Of a stretch of DNA of 64,000 nt, positions 52,607-61,524 are shown one piece after another. The DNA is taken from assembly GCA_903851415.1 (NCBI GenBank), contig CAINOE010000019.1, forward strand, positions 124,001 through 188,000, in the 5' to 3' direction. The stretch is from an uncultured Rhodopila sp. Lineage in GTDB: Bacteria; Pseudomonadota; Alphaproteobacteria; Acetobacterales; Acetobacteraceae. Both the position numbers and the translations under genes were made by a program. Numbering within the stretch: the first letter of the stretch is position 1; every line of letters starts with the position of its first letter. The notes under the pieces are model-generated. The model worked only from the letters and a program-made list of their open reading frames with translations. It did not search any database and was not told where the DNA came from.

Positions 52607-54019
52607 ATGTCAGACGCCTCCACTTTGGAGCATGCCGTCCACTGGGTCTCCTGCAAGGCGCAAAAGCTGGCCCCGTACGATGCTGCCAATCGTTATCTTG
52701 AAGGTCCGTTCGCGCCGGTTCATGCCGAAGTGACGCATACCGGGCTTGCCGTCACCGGAACACTGCCGCGCGAGCTGAACGGTCTGTTCGCCCGCATCGG
52801 CCCCAACCCGATGGACGTCCCCAACCCCGGAATCCACCACTGGTTCCTTGGCGCCGGCATGGTGCACGGCGTCCGTCTGCGCGACGGCAAAGCCCTCTGG
52901 TACCGCAACCGCTGGATCGGCACCGATTCCGTGCAGCAGCGGCTCGGCCGCCCCACCGCGCCGGGGCCGCGCCGGGGGACTGTCGATATCGTCAATACAA
53001 ACGTGATCGGTCACGCCGGACGCCTCTGGGCGCTGGTCGAGGGCGCGGCACTGCCGGTTGAACTCGATGCCGAGCTCAACACGCTGCGCCACGGCCTGTT
53101 CACCGCGCCCGCGACGCGATCCTTCACCGCTCACCCGCGGCAAGACCCCGCGACCGGCGAGCTGCATGCCGTGTGCTACGACGTGAGCAACCGCGAGCGC
53201 GTGGACTACGTCGTCATCGGCCGAGATGGCGCCCTGGTGAAAGAGGTCGCAATCCCCGTCCGCCATGGCCCAATGATCCACGATGGCGCGGTGACACGCT
53301 CTCATGTCGTGATCCTCGATCTGCCCGTGACATTCTCGATGCGCGCGATGCTCCGCGGGCGGGCTCTGCCCTACACCTGGAACGAACGCCATCCGGCCCG
53401 GGTCGGCCTGCTGCCGCGCCACGGGGATGCCGCCGCGATCCGCTGGTTCGAGATCGAGCCGTGCTACGCGTTCCACATCGCCAACGCCTACGACCGCGAT
53501 GATGGCACCACGGTGGTCGACGTCGTGGCCTATCCGCGCATGTTCGACACCTCCCGCCAGGGGCCGGAGGGCTTCAACAGCAGCTTCGAGCGCTGGACTC
53601 TGGACCCAGCGAGCACGCGGGTGAAGCGCAGCATCGTCTCCGGCTTCAGGCAGGAGTTTCCCCGCTGCGACGACCGCCGCGCGGGACTTCCGTATCGCTA
53701 TGCTTATAGCATCGGTACTGTCCTCGACGCGCCCGGCCCGCAGCCGCTGTATCGCCACGACATGGAGACGGGCGCGGTGATCCGCCACGAGTACGGCACG
53801 CACCATATGCCGGCCGAGGCGGTGTTCGTGCCGCGCCATAAGGACGCGGCCGAGAATGACGGATGGCTGATCGCCTTCGTGTACGATCTGCGCGACGACA
53901 GCAGCGCGCTGGTGGTGTTGAACGCGGGCGATCTCGGTGGCGAGCCTGCCGCGACGGTTCACCTGCCGGCGCGCGTGCCGCTCGGGTTCCATGGCAATTG
54001 GATCCCGGATGTGATGTGA
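52607..54019 (+). CDS. Carotenoid cleavage oxygenase
   Basis: This 470-residue RPE65/CCD family protein has the four iron-binding His positions in FTAHPRQD, MIHDGAVTRS, CYAFHIANAY and a final FHGNW. The opening VTGTLPRELNGLFARIGPNP is typical. It cleaves carotenoid or apocarotenoid double bonds with oxygen. ATG 52607 is preferred because GGGAG lies nine bases upstream; the ATG at 52553 would add 18 residues. The substrate is unknown. Confidence 0.92.
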   Translation: MSDASTLEHAVHWVSCKAQKLAPYDAANRYLEGPFAPVHAEVTHTGLAVTGTLPRELNGLFARIGPNPMDVPNPGIHHWFLGAGMVHGVRLRDGKALWYRNRWIGTDSVQQRLGRPTAPGPRRGTVDIVNTNVIGHAGRLWALVEGAALPVELDAELNTLRHGLFTAPATRSFTAHPRQDPATGELHAVCYDVSNRERVDYVVIGRDGALVKEVAIPVRHGPMIHDGAVTRSHVVILDLPVTFSMRAMLRGRALPYTWNERHPARVGLLPRHGDAAAIRWFEIEPCYAFHIANAYDRDDGTTVVDVVAYPRMFDTSRQGPEGFNSSFERWTLDPASTRVKRSIVSGFRQEFPRCDDRRAGLPYRYAYSIGTVLDAPGPQPLYRHDMETGAVIRHEYGTHHMPAEAVFVPRHKDAAENDGWLIAFVYDLRDDSSALVVLNAGDLGGEPAATVHLPARVPLGFHGNWIPDVM

Positions 54020-54073
54020 TGGCGATATCCTCCGATGAGACTATCCGGCAGGGAAACGGAGTAATCGGTTCCG

Positions 54074-54634
54074 ATGCGCATGGCCGAACGATTGGCAATA
54101 GCCGGGATCGTCTTGTCGGGTGGCTGGCACCCGGCGGCGCAGGCCGCGTGGGCGGGATTTGACCAACCGGCGGATCACCTTTGCAGCTTCGGATCGCCAT
54201 TGCGCCAGCAATACGCGGCAGTGGTCATCTCGGGCAGATTCGAAACGGGTTCAGGGCGAGCCGGGCCCGTTTATTCACTGGTTTTCACCGCCGATGACGG
54301 CAGCGCTGAGATTACGGAACTCGACATCATTGTCGATGAGCGGGAAATTGGCCGCTTCGATATCGTGTCCCACGTGCCATCCTCTTCGGGGGCGTCCGCC
54401 GTCGTGACGCTCGACCCGGACATGATTGGCACGCTGTTTCGCGCTACCGACAATGGCAAGGTGCTGCACATACGGGTGCCTCCCGCGCGGCTGTCCTACG
54501 ACTTCGATCTCACCGGCTTCGCGACAGCCGCGGATGTCTTCACGGATTGCATGCTCCGCAACACGTCCCGGGTTTCCCCGGCCAGTCTTCCAGCGGATCC
54601 GGCCCGGCGTGCGGGTTCGGCGGCAATCCGCTGA
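54074..54634 (+). CDS. Secreted hypothetical protein
   Basis: This 186-residue protein starts with a signal-like segment (AIAGIVLSGGWHPAAQA). The mature part appears beta-rich (ISGRFETGSGRAGPVYSL) with two Cys (CSFGSP, DCMLRN). No family is recognised. It is 54 bases after the carotenoid oxygenase on the same strand and may be co-transcribed. The function is unknown. Confidence 0.55.
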   Translation: MRMAERLAIAGIVLSGGWHPAAQAAWAGFDQPADHLCSFGSPLRQQYAAVVISGRFETGSGRAGPVYSLVFTADDGSAEITELDIIVDEREIGRFDIVSHVPSSSGASAVVTLDPDMIGTLFRATDNGKVLHIRVPPARLSYDFDLTGFATAADVFTDCMLRNTSRVSPASLPADPARRAGSAAIR

Positions 54635-54680
54635 ACCGGGAGGCTATGCCGGGACTGTCGTAACGGCGCGGCGTTTCGGC

Positions 54681-55259
54681 TTACCAGGTCAAGATCGGCA
54701 CCCCGATCAGCCAGGGATGCAGGAAGATCATCGCGACATACGCCACGGTGCCGGCGCCGAGAGCAATCCCGTCGGCCTTCGTAAACGAGCTGATCCTGGC
54801 AGCCCCGATATCGCCCCGTTTCTTAACCGCGATCCGATCATACACCGCCCAGGCGAGGAACGAACCGAACAGCAGCACGCCACCAAGATCGCCGTTGGCC
54901 AGCAGATGCGCCAACGCCCAGATCTTCACCCCGGCCAGCATCGGGTGGCGCAGCCAACCCCGGATTCGTCCCGGCGCCTTGGGATTGGAGCACGCGAGCG
55001 ACACGAACGCGAACCACATCAGGACGATGGCGAGACCGGGTCCCCACGCCGGCGGGCTCCAGAGCTGGATCAGTCCCTCCGCGCGGTAACGCGAGAAGCC
55101 CCAGCAGATCATGGCGAACCCGGCAAGCGCCACCACCGAGTAAATGCCCTTGAAGGCGCCCGGCCCGACGCGCTCGATCAGCCGCTCTCGTGGGCCGCGA
55201 AATGTGGTGAAGGTATGCGTGCCGAGGAAGACGATGATCCCGATGATAAGAATAAGCAT
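54681..55259 (-). CDS. nnrU: NnrU family membrane protein
   Basis: This 192-residue protein has about six membrane spans and the NnrU signature LGTHTFTTFRGPRERLIERV, GLIQLWSPPAWGPGLAIVLM and RHPMLAGVKIWALAHLLANG. NnrU is linked to nitrite/nitric-oxide respiration in some alphaproteobacteria, but no denitrification genes are near. The role here is unclear. Confidence 0.9.
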   Translation of the reverse strand: MLILIIGIIVFLGTHTFTTFRGPRERLIERVGPGAFKGIYSVVALAGFAMICWGFSRYRAEGLIQLWSPPAWGPGLAIVLMWFAFVSLACSNPKAPGRIRGWLRHPMLAGVKIWALAHLLANGDLGGVLLFGSFLAWAVYDRIAVKKRGDIGAARISSFTKADGIALGAGTVAYVAMIFLHPWLIGVPILTW

Positions 55260-55346
55260 CTGCTGCCTCGCGCGTCCGGTGCGGCTGCGGATAGCGCATA
55301 AAAAGACCGCCCGGCAACCCGGTTTCGAACCGGTTGCGCCACCGCG

Positions 55347-56123
55347 TCAGAACGGCATCAGGATATCCATCATCTGCTGGCCCCAGCGCGCCCGCTGCAG
55401 ATCTGTCAGCTGGCCCCTGCCGCCGTAGGAAATGCGCGCCTCGGCCATCCGGTCATGCGGCACGGTATTGTCCGACGCGATGTCCTGCGGACGGATCACG
55501 CCGGTCACCTGAAGGTCGCGCAATTCGCCGTTGACCATGAACTCCTGCCGCGCCGCGACGACAAGGTTGCCATTGGCGAGAACCTGCGTGACGATCCCGG
55601 CCAGCCTCAGTGTCACGGCCTCGTTGCGCTGGATCTGCCCGGCACCGATGTTGCTGTTGCCGCTCTTGGCTGCCAGCAGCGAAGCCGGCGTGACCGTTGG
55701 CGGCACGAGTTTCTCGAGGCCGAAAAAATTCGCCATTCCGGCGGTGTCCGTGCTGGCGCGGGTGGACGTCGTGTTGTTCTTCAGGTTCGCTGAATCATTC
55801 ATGTTTACCAGAACGGTGACGATGTCGCCCACCTGGGCGGCGCGCTGGTCCTTGAAGAACGCGCGGGACCCCGAGCGCCACAGCGCGTTCGCCTCGGTCG
55901 GCGACGGCTGAGGCGCCGGCATCGGCAGGGTCAGCGGCCGCCATTTCGGGTCCTTCGTCGGGTCGTCGGTCGGGGTCATCGCCGGGTCGCGTCCGACTTC
56001 GGACAGTTTCGTCAATGTGCCGCATCCGGTCAGCAGCCAGGCGCAAAGACCGAGGCAAATCGCCGGCCGCACCGCGCGGCGGGCGATCCGGGGTGCCCTG
56101 ATGTCGCGAGGCTGCTTCAACAC
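55347..56123 (-). CDS. flgH: Flagellar L-ring protein FlgH
   Basis: This 258-residue outer-membrane lipoprotein has the lipobox LLTGCG and FlgH features LWRSGSRAFFKDQRAAQVGD, VTVLVNMNDSANLKNNT and VTGVIRPQDIASDNTVPHDR. It forms the L ring around the flagellar rod. The start is GTG 56123. No other basal-body genes adjoin it here; flgA/flgI may be elsewhere. Confidence 0.93.
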   Translation of the reverse strand: MLKQPRDIRAPRIARRAVRPAICLGLCAWLLTGCGTLTKLSEVGRDPAMTPTDDPTKDPKWRPLTLPMPAPQPSPTEANALWRSGSRAFFKDQRAAQVGDIVTVLVNMNDSANLKNNTTSTRASTDTAGMANFFGLEKLVPPTVTPASLLAAKSGNSNIGAGQIQRNEAVTLRLAGIVTQVLANGNLVVAARQEFMVNGELRDLQVTGVIRPQDIASDNTVPHDRMAEARISYGGRGQLTDLQRARWGQQMMDILMPF

Positions 56124-56267
56124 CGTTGTCCTTCAGGCCGTGCGTTTCGACGGCCGGGACACTAGCGCCGGAAGATTGCCAAACAGTTAACGGCAGGCGG
56201 CGAAAGGCTTCAGCCATCTTGGCGGCGGGACTGAAGCGTTGGCATCGTTTCCCGTCATCGCCCGATA

Positions 56268-57074
56268 TCAATCAAGCCTCGCCACATCCACCGTGACGGC
56301 ATGATCCAATGGCCCGTGGCCGCCGCCATAGCCGGGCGCGGACAGGATAGCCGCACGCACATAGGCCCGGGCGCGGATCACCGCATCCCGGAGCGAAAAT
56401 CCCTGCGCCAACCCGGCCGCCAGGGCCGAGGCGGTCGTGCAGCCGGTGCCATGCGTGTGCCGCGTTTCGATCCGCGGCGCCGCAAACGTCTCGATCCCGG
56501 CTGCGGTCGCCAGCAAATCAACGACCGTGCCGGAGGCCATGTGGCCGCCTTTCAGCAGCACGGCCGGCGCCCCCAGCCCGAGCAGCGCCGCCGTGGCAAC
56601 CCGCATCTCCGCCTCGGTGCCGATAGACGCGCCGGTCAGCGCCTCCGCTTCCGGCAGGTTGGGAGTTATCACCGCGGCCCGTGGCAGCAGCCGCCGGCGC
56701 AGCACATCCACCGCTTCATGCGCAAGCAGCGCATGGCCGCCCTTCGCCACCATCACCGGATCGAGCACCACCGGCACACCGCCGGCAAACGCCGCGAGCG
56801 CATCGCAGACGGCCGCGATCGTCGCCTCATCGCCCAACATGCCGATCTTGATGACATCGGCGCCGATGTCGGCCATCACGACCTCGATCTGCCGCCGGAT
56901 GAACGCGGGCGGCACCGCCATCACGCCGTGCACGCCGAGCGTGTTCTGCGCGGTCAGCGCGGTGATCGCCGTCGCCGCGAAGGCGCCCAGCGCCGTGATA
57001 GTCTTGATATCCGCCTGTATACCCGCGCCACCGCCCGAGTCGGATCCTGCGATGACCAGGACCCGTCCCCGCAT
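56268..57074 (-). CDS. thiD: Hydroxymethylpyrimidine/phosphomethylpyrimidine kinase
   Basis: This 268-residue enzyme phosphorylates HMP and HMP-P in thiamine synthesis. It begins VLVIAGSDSGGGAGIQADIK and has the kinase anion hole HTHGTGCTTASALAAGLAQG. Its ATG shares a base with the glmM stop, so it is coupled to glmM. Other thiamine genes are not in view. Confidence 0.95.
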   Translation of the reverse strand: MRGRVLVIAGSDSGGGAGIQADIKTITALGAFAATAITALTAQNTLGVHGVMAVPPAFIRRQIEVVMADIGADVIKIGMLGDEATIAAVCDALAAFAGGVPVVLDPVMVAKGGHALLAHEAVDVLRRRLLPRAAVITPNLPEAEALTGASIGTEAEMRVATAALLGLGAPAVLLKGGHMASGTVVDLLATAAGIETFAAPRIETRHTHGTGCTTASALAAGLAQGFSLRDAVIRARAYVRAAILSAPGYGGGHGPLDHAVTVDVARLD

Positions 57075-58444
57075 CAGGCGGCGGCGTCCCGCACCCGGGC
57101 AGCCTCGGCGATCAGTTCACACAACGTGTCAACCGCATCGGCAACCAGTTCGGGGTCTTCGCCCTCGGCCATGACCCGCACCAGCGGCTCGGTGCCGCTT
57201 TCCCGGATCAGCACCCGCCCGGTGCCCTTCAGGCGCAGTTCCTGCTGGCGGATCGCCGCCTGCACGTGGTCCTGGCGCAGCGGGGACGGCCCGGTGAAGC
57301 GGACGTTCTTCAGCCGTTGCGGCAGCCGCTTGAACACCTGGCATATCTCGGATGCGGGACGTCCCTTCTGCACCAGCACCGCCAGCACCTGAAGCGCCGC
57401 CAGCAGCCCATCCCCGGTCGTCGCGAAATCAGACAAAATCAGGTGGCCGGACTGTTCCCCGCCGACATTCATCCCGGTCGCCCGCATGTGTTCGGCGACG
57501 TAGCGGTCGCCGACCTTGGTGCGGTGCAGGGCGAGGCCGAGCGATTCGAGGTGACGCTCCAGACCCAGGTTCGACATCACCGTCGCGACAATGCCGCCGC
57601 CGCGCAGCGTGCCGTCCTGATGCCAGGTCTCGGCGATCAGCCCGAGGATCTGGTCCCCGTCCACCAAATCCCCGTTCTCATCCGCGATCTGCAGCCGATC
57701 GGCGTCACCGTCGAGGGCAATGCCGAGATGGGCGCCGTGCTCGAGAACCTTGGCGCAAATGAACTCCGGCACCGTGGAGCCGCAGCCTTTGTTGATATTG
57801 AAACCATCCGGCGTCACGCCGAGCGGAATCACCGTCGCGCCGAGTTCCCACAGCACGGTCGGCGCTACCTTGTAAGCCGCCCCGTTCGCGCAATCGATGA
57901 CGATCCGCAGCCCGTCGAGCCGCAGTCCGCGCGGGAAGCTGGCCTTCGCCACTTCTATGTAACGGCCTGCCGCGTCGTCGAGCCGCGACGCGCGGCCCAG
58001 CCGATGCGGTTCGGCCAACCGGTCGCCGAACCCGCTATCCATCAGCGCCTCGATCTCGAGTTCCTTCTCATCCGACAGCTTAGCGCCATCGGGTCCGAAC
58101 AGCTTGATTCCATTATCCTCATACGGATTATGCGACGCCGATATCATCACGCCCAGATCGGCCCGCAGCGACCGCGTCAGCATCGCCACCGCGGGCGTCG
58201 GCAACGGACCGAGCAGGGTGACGTCCATGCCCGCACCGACGAAACCGGCGGTCAGTGCCGGCTCGATCATGTAGCCGGACAGCCTGGTGTCCTTGCCGAT
58301 GACCACGCGGTGGCGATGCTCGCCGCGGGTGAACAGCAAGCCGGCCGCCTGCCCGAGCCGCAAGGCGATGCCGGCCGTCATCGGGTCCGTGTTCGCCTTG
58401 CCCCGAATTCCATCAGTCCCGAAAAGACGCCTTGTATTCGTCAT
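57074..58444 (-). CDS. glmM: Phosphoglucosamine mutase
   Basis: This 456-residue enzyme converts glucosamine 6-phosphate to 1-phosphate for UDP-GlcNAc. The phospho-serine motif is [20 protein letters not shown] and the Mg loop [10 protein letters not shown], with the sugar-binding [15 protein letters not shown] near the end. ATG 58444 ([12 protein letters not shown]) fits the family; the longer frame is spurious. It follows folP and overlaps thiD. Confidence 0.96.
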   Translation of the reverse strand: MTNTRRLFGTDGIRGKANTDPMTAGIALRLGQAAGLLFTRGEHRHRVVIGKDTRLSGYMIEPALTAGFVGAGMDVTLLGPLPTPAVAMLTRSLRADLGVMISASHNPYEDNGIKLFGPDGAKLSDEKELEIEALMDSGFGDRLAEPHRLGRASRLDDAAGRYIEVAKASFPRGLRLDGLRIVIDCANGAAYKVAPTVLWELGATVIPLGVTPDGFNINKGCGSTVPEFICAKVLEHGAHLGIALDGDADRLQIADENGDLVDGDQILGLIAETWHQDGTLRGGGIVATVMSNLGLERHLESLGLALHRTKVGDRYVAEHMRATGMNVGGEQSGHLILSDFATTGDGLLAALQVLAVLVQKGRPASEICQVFKRLPQRLKNVRFTGPSPLRQDHVQAAIRQQELRLKGTGRVLIRESGTEPLVRVMAEGEDPELVADAVDTLCELIAEAARVRDAAA

Positions 58445-58509
58445 CGCCAACCGCCGTTCCGTTTGCACCGTGCGCGGGACGACCCGCGTCGAGCAAGCCG
58501 AACAGTGCG

Positions 58510-59346
58510 TTAATCGAACAATGAATGCCATACACGAAACGCCTGGACTGTCTCACGCACGTCATGGACACGAACGATTGACGCGCCGCGTAGCGCCGCG
58601 AACACAGCCCCCGCCAGCGACCCGCCCAACCGCCGATCGGCTTGAGGCTCGAGGCCGGCGGCACCGATGAAGGATTTGCGGGAAAGGCCGATGAGCACCG
58701 GGTAGCCGAGGCCAGTGAACGCCGGCAATCCGCGCAGCAGCGCCCGCGACTGCTCGGCCAGTTTGGCAAAGCCGATCCCGGGGTCGATAGCGATATTTTT
58801 ACGGTCAATGCCGGCGGCCAGCGCCGCTTCGACCCGCGCCAGCAGCTCGGCCCGAACCTCGGCGATGACATCGCCGTAGGTCGCCATGGCGTTCATCGTC
58901 GCGGGCGTGCCGCGCATGTGCATGAGCACGACCGGGCAGTCCCGGGTGGCGACCAACGCGGCAGCTTCAGGATCGTGCGTCAGCCCGGACACATCGTTGA
59001 TGATCGTCGCACCGGCATCGAGCGCGGCGCGCATGGTCGCGGCGTTCCTGGTATCGACAGACACGCACAATCCCGCCCGCGAAAGGCCGCGGACGACCGG
59101 GATGACACGTTCCTGCTCGATCTCCGGCGGCACGGCGGGGGCGCCGGGGCGGGTGCTTTCGCCGCCGATATCGATGATGTCGGCGCCGTCCTCCGCCATC
59201 GCCAGCCCAGCGGCAACCGCGGCGTCCGGGCCGCCGTGCCGGCCGCCGTCGCTGAAACTGTCGGGCGTCACGTTGAGGATGCCCATGACGCGCGTACGAT
59301 CGAGGGGCAGGCCGGCCCAATGGAGTGTTTCGTGCGAGGTGAGCAT
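58510..59346 (-). CDS. folP: Dihydropteroate synthase
   Basis: This 278-residue enzyme condenses p-aminobenzoate with dihydropterin pyrophosphate in folate synthesis. Signature segments are [30 protein letters not shown] and [12 protein letters not shown], with [15 protein letters not shown] 59346 ([12 protein letters not shown]) fits the family. It is upstream of glmM in the common folP-glmM order. Confidence 0.95.
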   Translation of the reverse strand: MLTSHETLHWAGLPLDRTRVMGILNVTPDSFSDGGRHGGPDAAVAAGLAMAEDGADIIDIGGESTRPGAPAVPPEIEQERVIPVVRGLSRAGLCVSVDTRNAATMRAALDAGATIINDVSGLTHDPEAAALVATRDCPVVLMHMRGTPATMNAMATYGDVIAEVRAELLARVEAALAAGIDRKNIAIDPGIGFAKLAEQSRALLRGLPAFTGLGYPVLIGLSRKSFIGAAGLEPQADRRLGGSLAGAVFAALRGASIVRVHDVRETVQAFRVWHSLFD

Positions 59347-59600
59347 CGGAATCGCCGGGGATATGAGGGAGGACGAAAGCTGTCGCCGCCCGTTCGCTCG
59401 GGCGGCGGCCAATCCCATCAGACGGCAGATCGCACGCCGGGTGCAAGGCCCGGCTGTCCCGCATCACATTCGGTGCCATGAACGGCGAGAGGGTTGGTCT
59501 TATGCCGCCTTTCTGTTCCACGCAGCCGCCCGGGCTGACCTCCCGGCACCGCGTCTGCAATGGGCTGGCGATCGGCCGCCGATGCGCCTATCCTGTCGCC

Positions 59601-59819
59601 ATGTCCGATGTTGACTTCACGACCGGTGCCGACTTCCCCGCCCCCCGCAGCGAGACTGCGGAGGAGAAGGAGCAGCGTCTTGCCCGTGAGGCCGTGATGA
59701 TCGCCGAAGCCCGCGCCTCAGTCGCGGCCGGCCGCGCGGTCTCCTTCGAAGCGGTGTCGGCCTGGATCGATAGCCTCGGCACTGATCACGAATTGCCGGT
59801 ACCGCAGTCGGGCCGCTGA
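59601..59819 (+). CDS. Antitoxin of a ParE-type module
   Basis: This 72-residue acidic, helical protein (ETAEEKEQRLAREAVMIAEA, then SFEAVSAWIDSLGTDHE) resembles RelB/ParD-like antitoxins. It precedes the ParE-type toxin by nine bases. It would bind the toxin and repress the operon. ATG 59601 is used. Confidence 0.7.
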   Translation: MSDVDFTTGADFPAPRSETAEEKEQRLAREAVMIAEARASVAAGRAVSFEAVSAWIDSLGTDHELPVPQSGR

Positions 59820-59828
59820 TCCGCACCT

Positions 59829-60131
59829 ATGGCGAGGCGTGTAAGCCTGTCCGATCAGGCTGCCGTGGACCTGGACGCAATGTACCGATGGCAGTTACAG
59901 CCCGGCTCCGGTGCAGCCGCCAGGCGCCGTCTCCAGGCGATCCGGGACACCATCGGACGGCTCCGTCACCATCCATGCCTCTATGCACGCGGCGATCTGC
60001 CTGGCATGCGGGAGGTGTCATCCGAGGAGCATCGGATTGTCTTTGTCGTGGATCCCGATACGGGCAGAAATGCCGATGCCGGCGACGTGACGGTGTTGCG
60101 CGTTTTCGGGCCGGGGCAGTTGCGGTCCTAG
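59829..60131 (+). CDS. ParE/RelE-type toxin
   Basis: This 100-residue protein has the ParE/RelE fold pattern: RVSLSDQAAVDLDAMYRWQL, GRLRHHPCLYARGDLPGM and EEHRIVFVVDPDTG with VLRVFGPGQ at the end. ParE members poison gyrase and RelE members cleave mRNA; the type cannot be decided here. With the upstream antitoxin it forms an intact module between folP and its decayed copy. Confidence 0.78.
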   Translation: MARRVSLSDQAAVDLDAMYRWQLQPGSGAAARRRLQAIRDTIGRLRHHPCLYARGDLPGMREVSSEEHRIVFVVDPDTGRNADAGDVTVLRVFGPGQLRS

Positions 60132-60169
60132 CCGCTCAGCAGCGGATGGCGGCTTGCTTGACGGGGCGC

Positions 60170-60560
60170 CCCCGGCGATCTTCTCCACCACGTTCGTTAT
60201 CATCATGGTGCCAGGATCCCAAAGCACGGCCGGCGCCACCTTGAACGCAGCACCGTTGGCGCAATCGATGACGATGCGGCCGACCAAGCCGCAGTCCGCG
60301 CGGGAAGCTGGCCTTCGCCACTTCCACGTACCGGCCCGCCGTGACGGCCGCCGTCGCTGAACCTGCCGGGCATCACATGAAGGATGCCCATGACCCGGGG
60401 ACGATCGAGGGGCAGGCCGGCCCAATGGGGTGTTTCGTTCGTGAGCCCGGGGATGCGAGGACGGATGAACGCCGTCGCCGCCCGTTCCCTCGGACGATGG
60501 CGAACCCCATCCGACGACAGATCGCGTGCCGGGTGCAAGGCCCGGGCGGACCGACCGCGA
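60170..60560 (-). pseudogene. Decayed second copy of folP start and glmM middle
   Basis: At 60340-60560, GGCCGCCGTCGCTGAA and GACGATCGAGGGGCAGGCCG match the folP start region and its upstream (about 59240-59460). At 60220-60340, GTTGGCGCAATCGATGACGA and GTCCGCGCGGGAAGCTGGCC match the glmM middle (about 57860-57960). The order is the native folP-then-glmM with a large internal deletion at about 60340. Frames are broken. It is a degenerate duplicate. Confidence 0.8.
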
Positions 60561-61524
60561 ACGCGGGATCGACACGGTGATTTGTTACTTAACCCCGCCG
60601 GTCAGGACGCGCGGCGGAGGCAAATCGGACCGATGCGCGCGATATGCGAAGCGACTGAAACGGGTTGAGCACCATGCCGGGAAAACTCGATAAGCCCATG
60701 AAATAGCATCAACCGGTGGACGCCGGCGGAAACGGCGGGGGGCGTGCTGGCGGAGGCACGTGCCTTCCCTTTCGGCAGTGTCTGCCCAGGGACAGCCCAT
60801 ACACAGATTTTCAGCCACCCCGCCTAATTCTTGGTGTAGCGTCTCAGGATGAACAAAAGCCCCGGAACGGAATCGGCACGCGTTAACCATTCCTTAAGAC
60901 TATCCGTGTATTCACGATACCTTGCCGCGACTGGTGCCCCTACCCGGCGCGGAGCGTGGAGGCGCTGATGATGCACCTGGCAGACACGACCCTGCCGCCC
61001 TGCCGCCGCCGCCTCGGCGACATTCCGCGCGCTCGGCCGGACGCTGCCACTTGCTCACGTCAGCGCGACGCCCAATATCCTGTCGCGCGTCGTGCCCGCT
61101 TGGTTTTTCGCAGTTGCGATGCGAATTTTCTTGAGTTCATCCGCGCTGGCTTTCACTATTCGGTGATCGTGCGCGACGGTGCTTCCAGAGCGGCCGCTGG
61201 CGTCTGCCTTAGCGGCCCTGTTGCTCTCAAGATTTCGCGGCGGCGGCTCCGTGTGCGGTTGCACAGGGAAATGATCGACGGCGCCTCAACCCGATCCCGC
61301 CAGTTCCGGTTGCGAACCGGCGACAGGAGGACAGATGCTGAAGAGTCCAAAAATTGGCTTTCACCGATGACGATAAACGCCCGACCGCGAAGGTTCCCTG
61401 ATGCGATTCGCTAAAAACATTCCCGCGACGCTACCCTCTTGCGCTACGATTGCACCCATCTTGCATGCAGCGATGCATGTGACGCCGGAACATCGTGGCA
61501 TCACCCTTAACACAGGAGCGGCCG
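60561..61524. other. Long intergenic region upstream of prkA
   Basis: These 964 bases contain only short, Arg-rich open frames and no recognisable gene. GTTAACCATTCCTTAAGACT at about 60883 is an AT-rich promoter-like stretch. CATGCAGCGATGCATG at 61464-61479 is an inverted repeat (6-4-6) about 45 bases before prkA and could be an operator. Confidence 0.5.

Noticed and set aside
60956-61414. 152-residue ORF upstream of prkA
   Set aside because: Arg-rich, no ribosome binding site, no family; typical of chance frames in GC-rich DNA.
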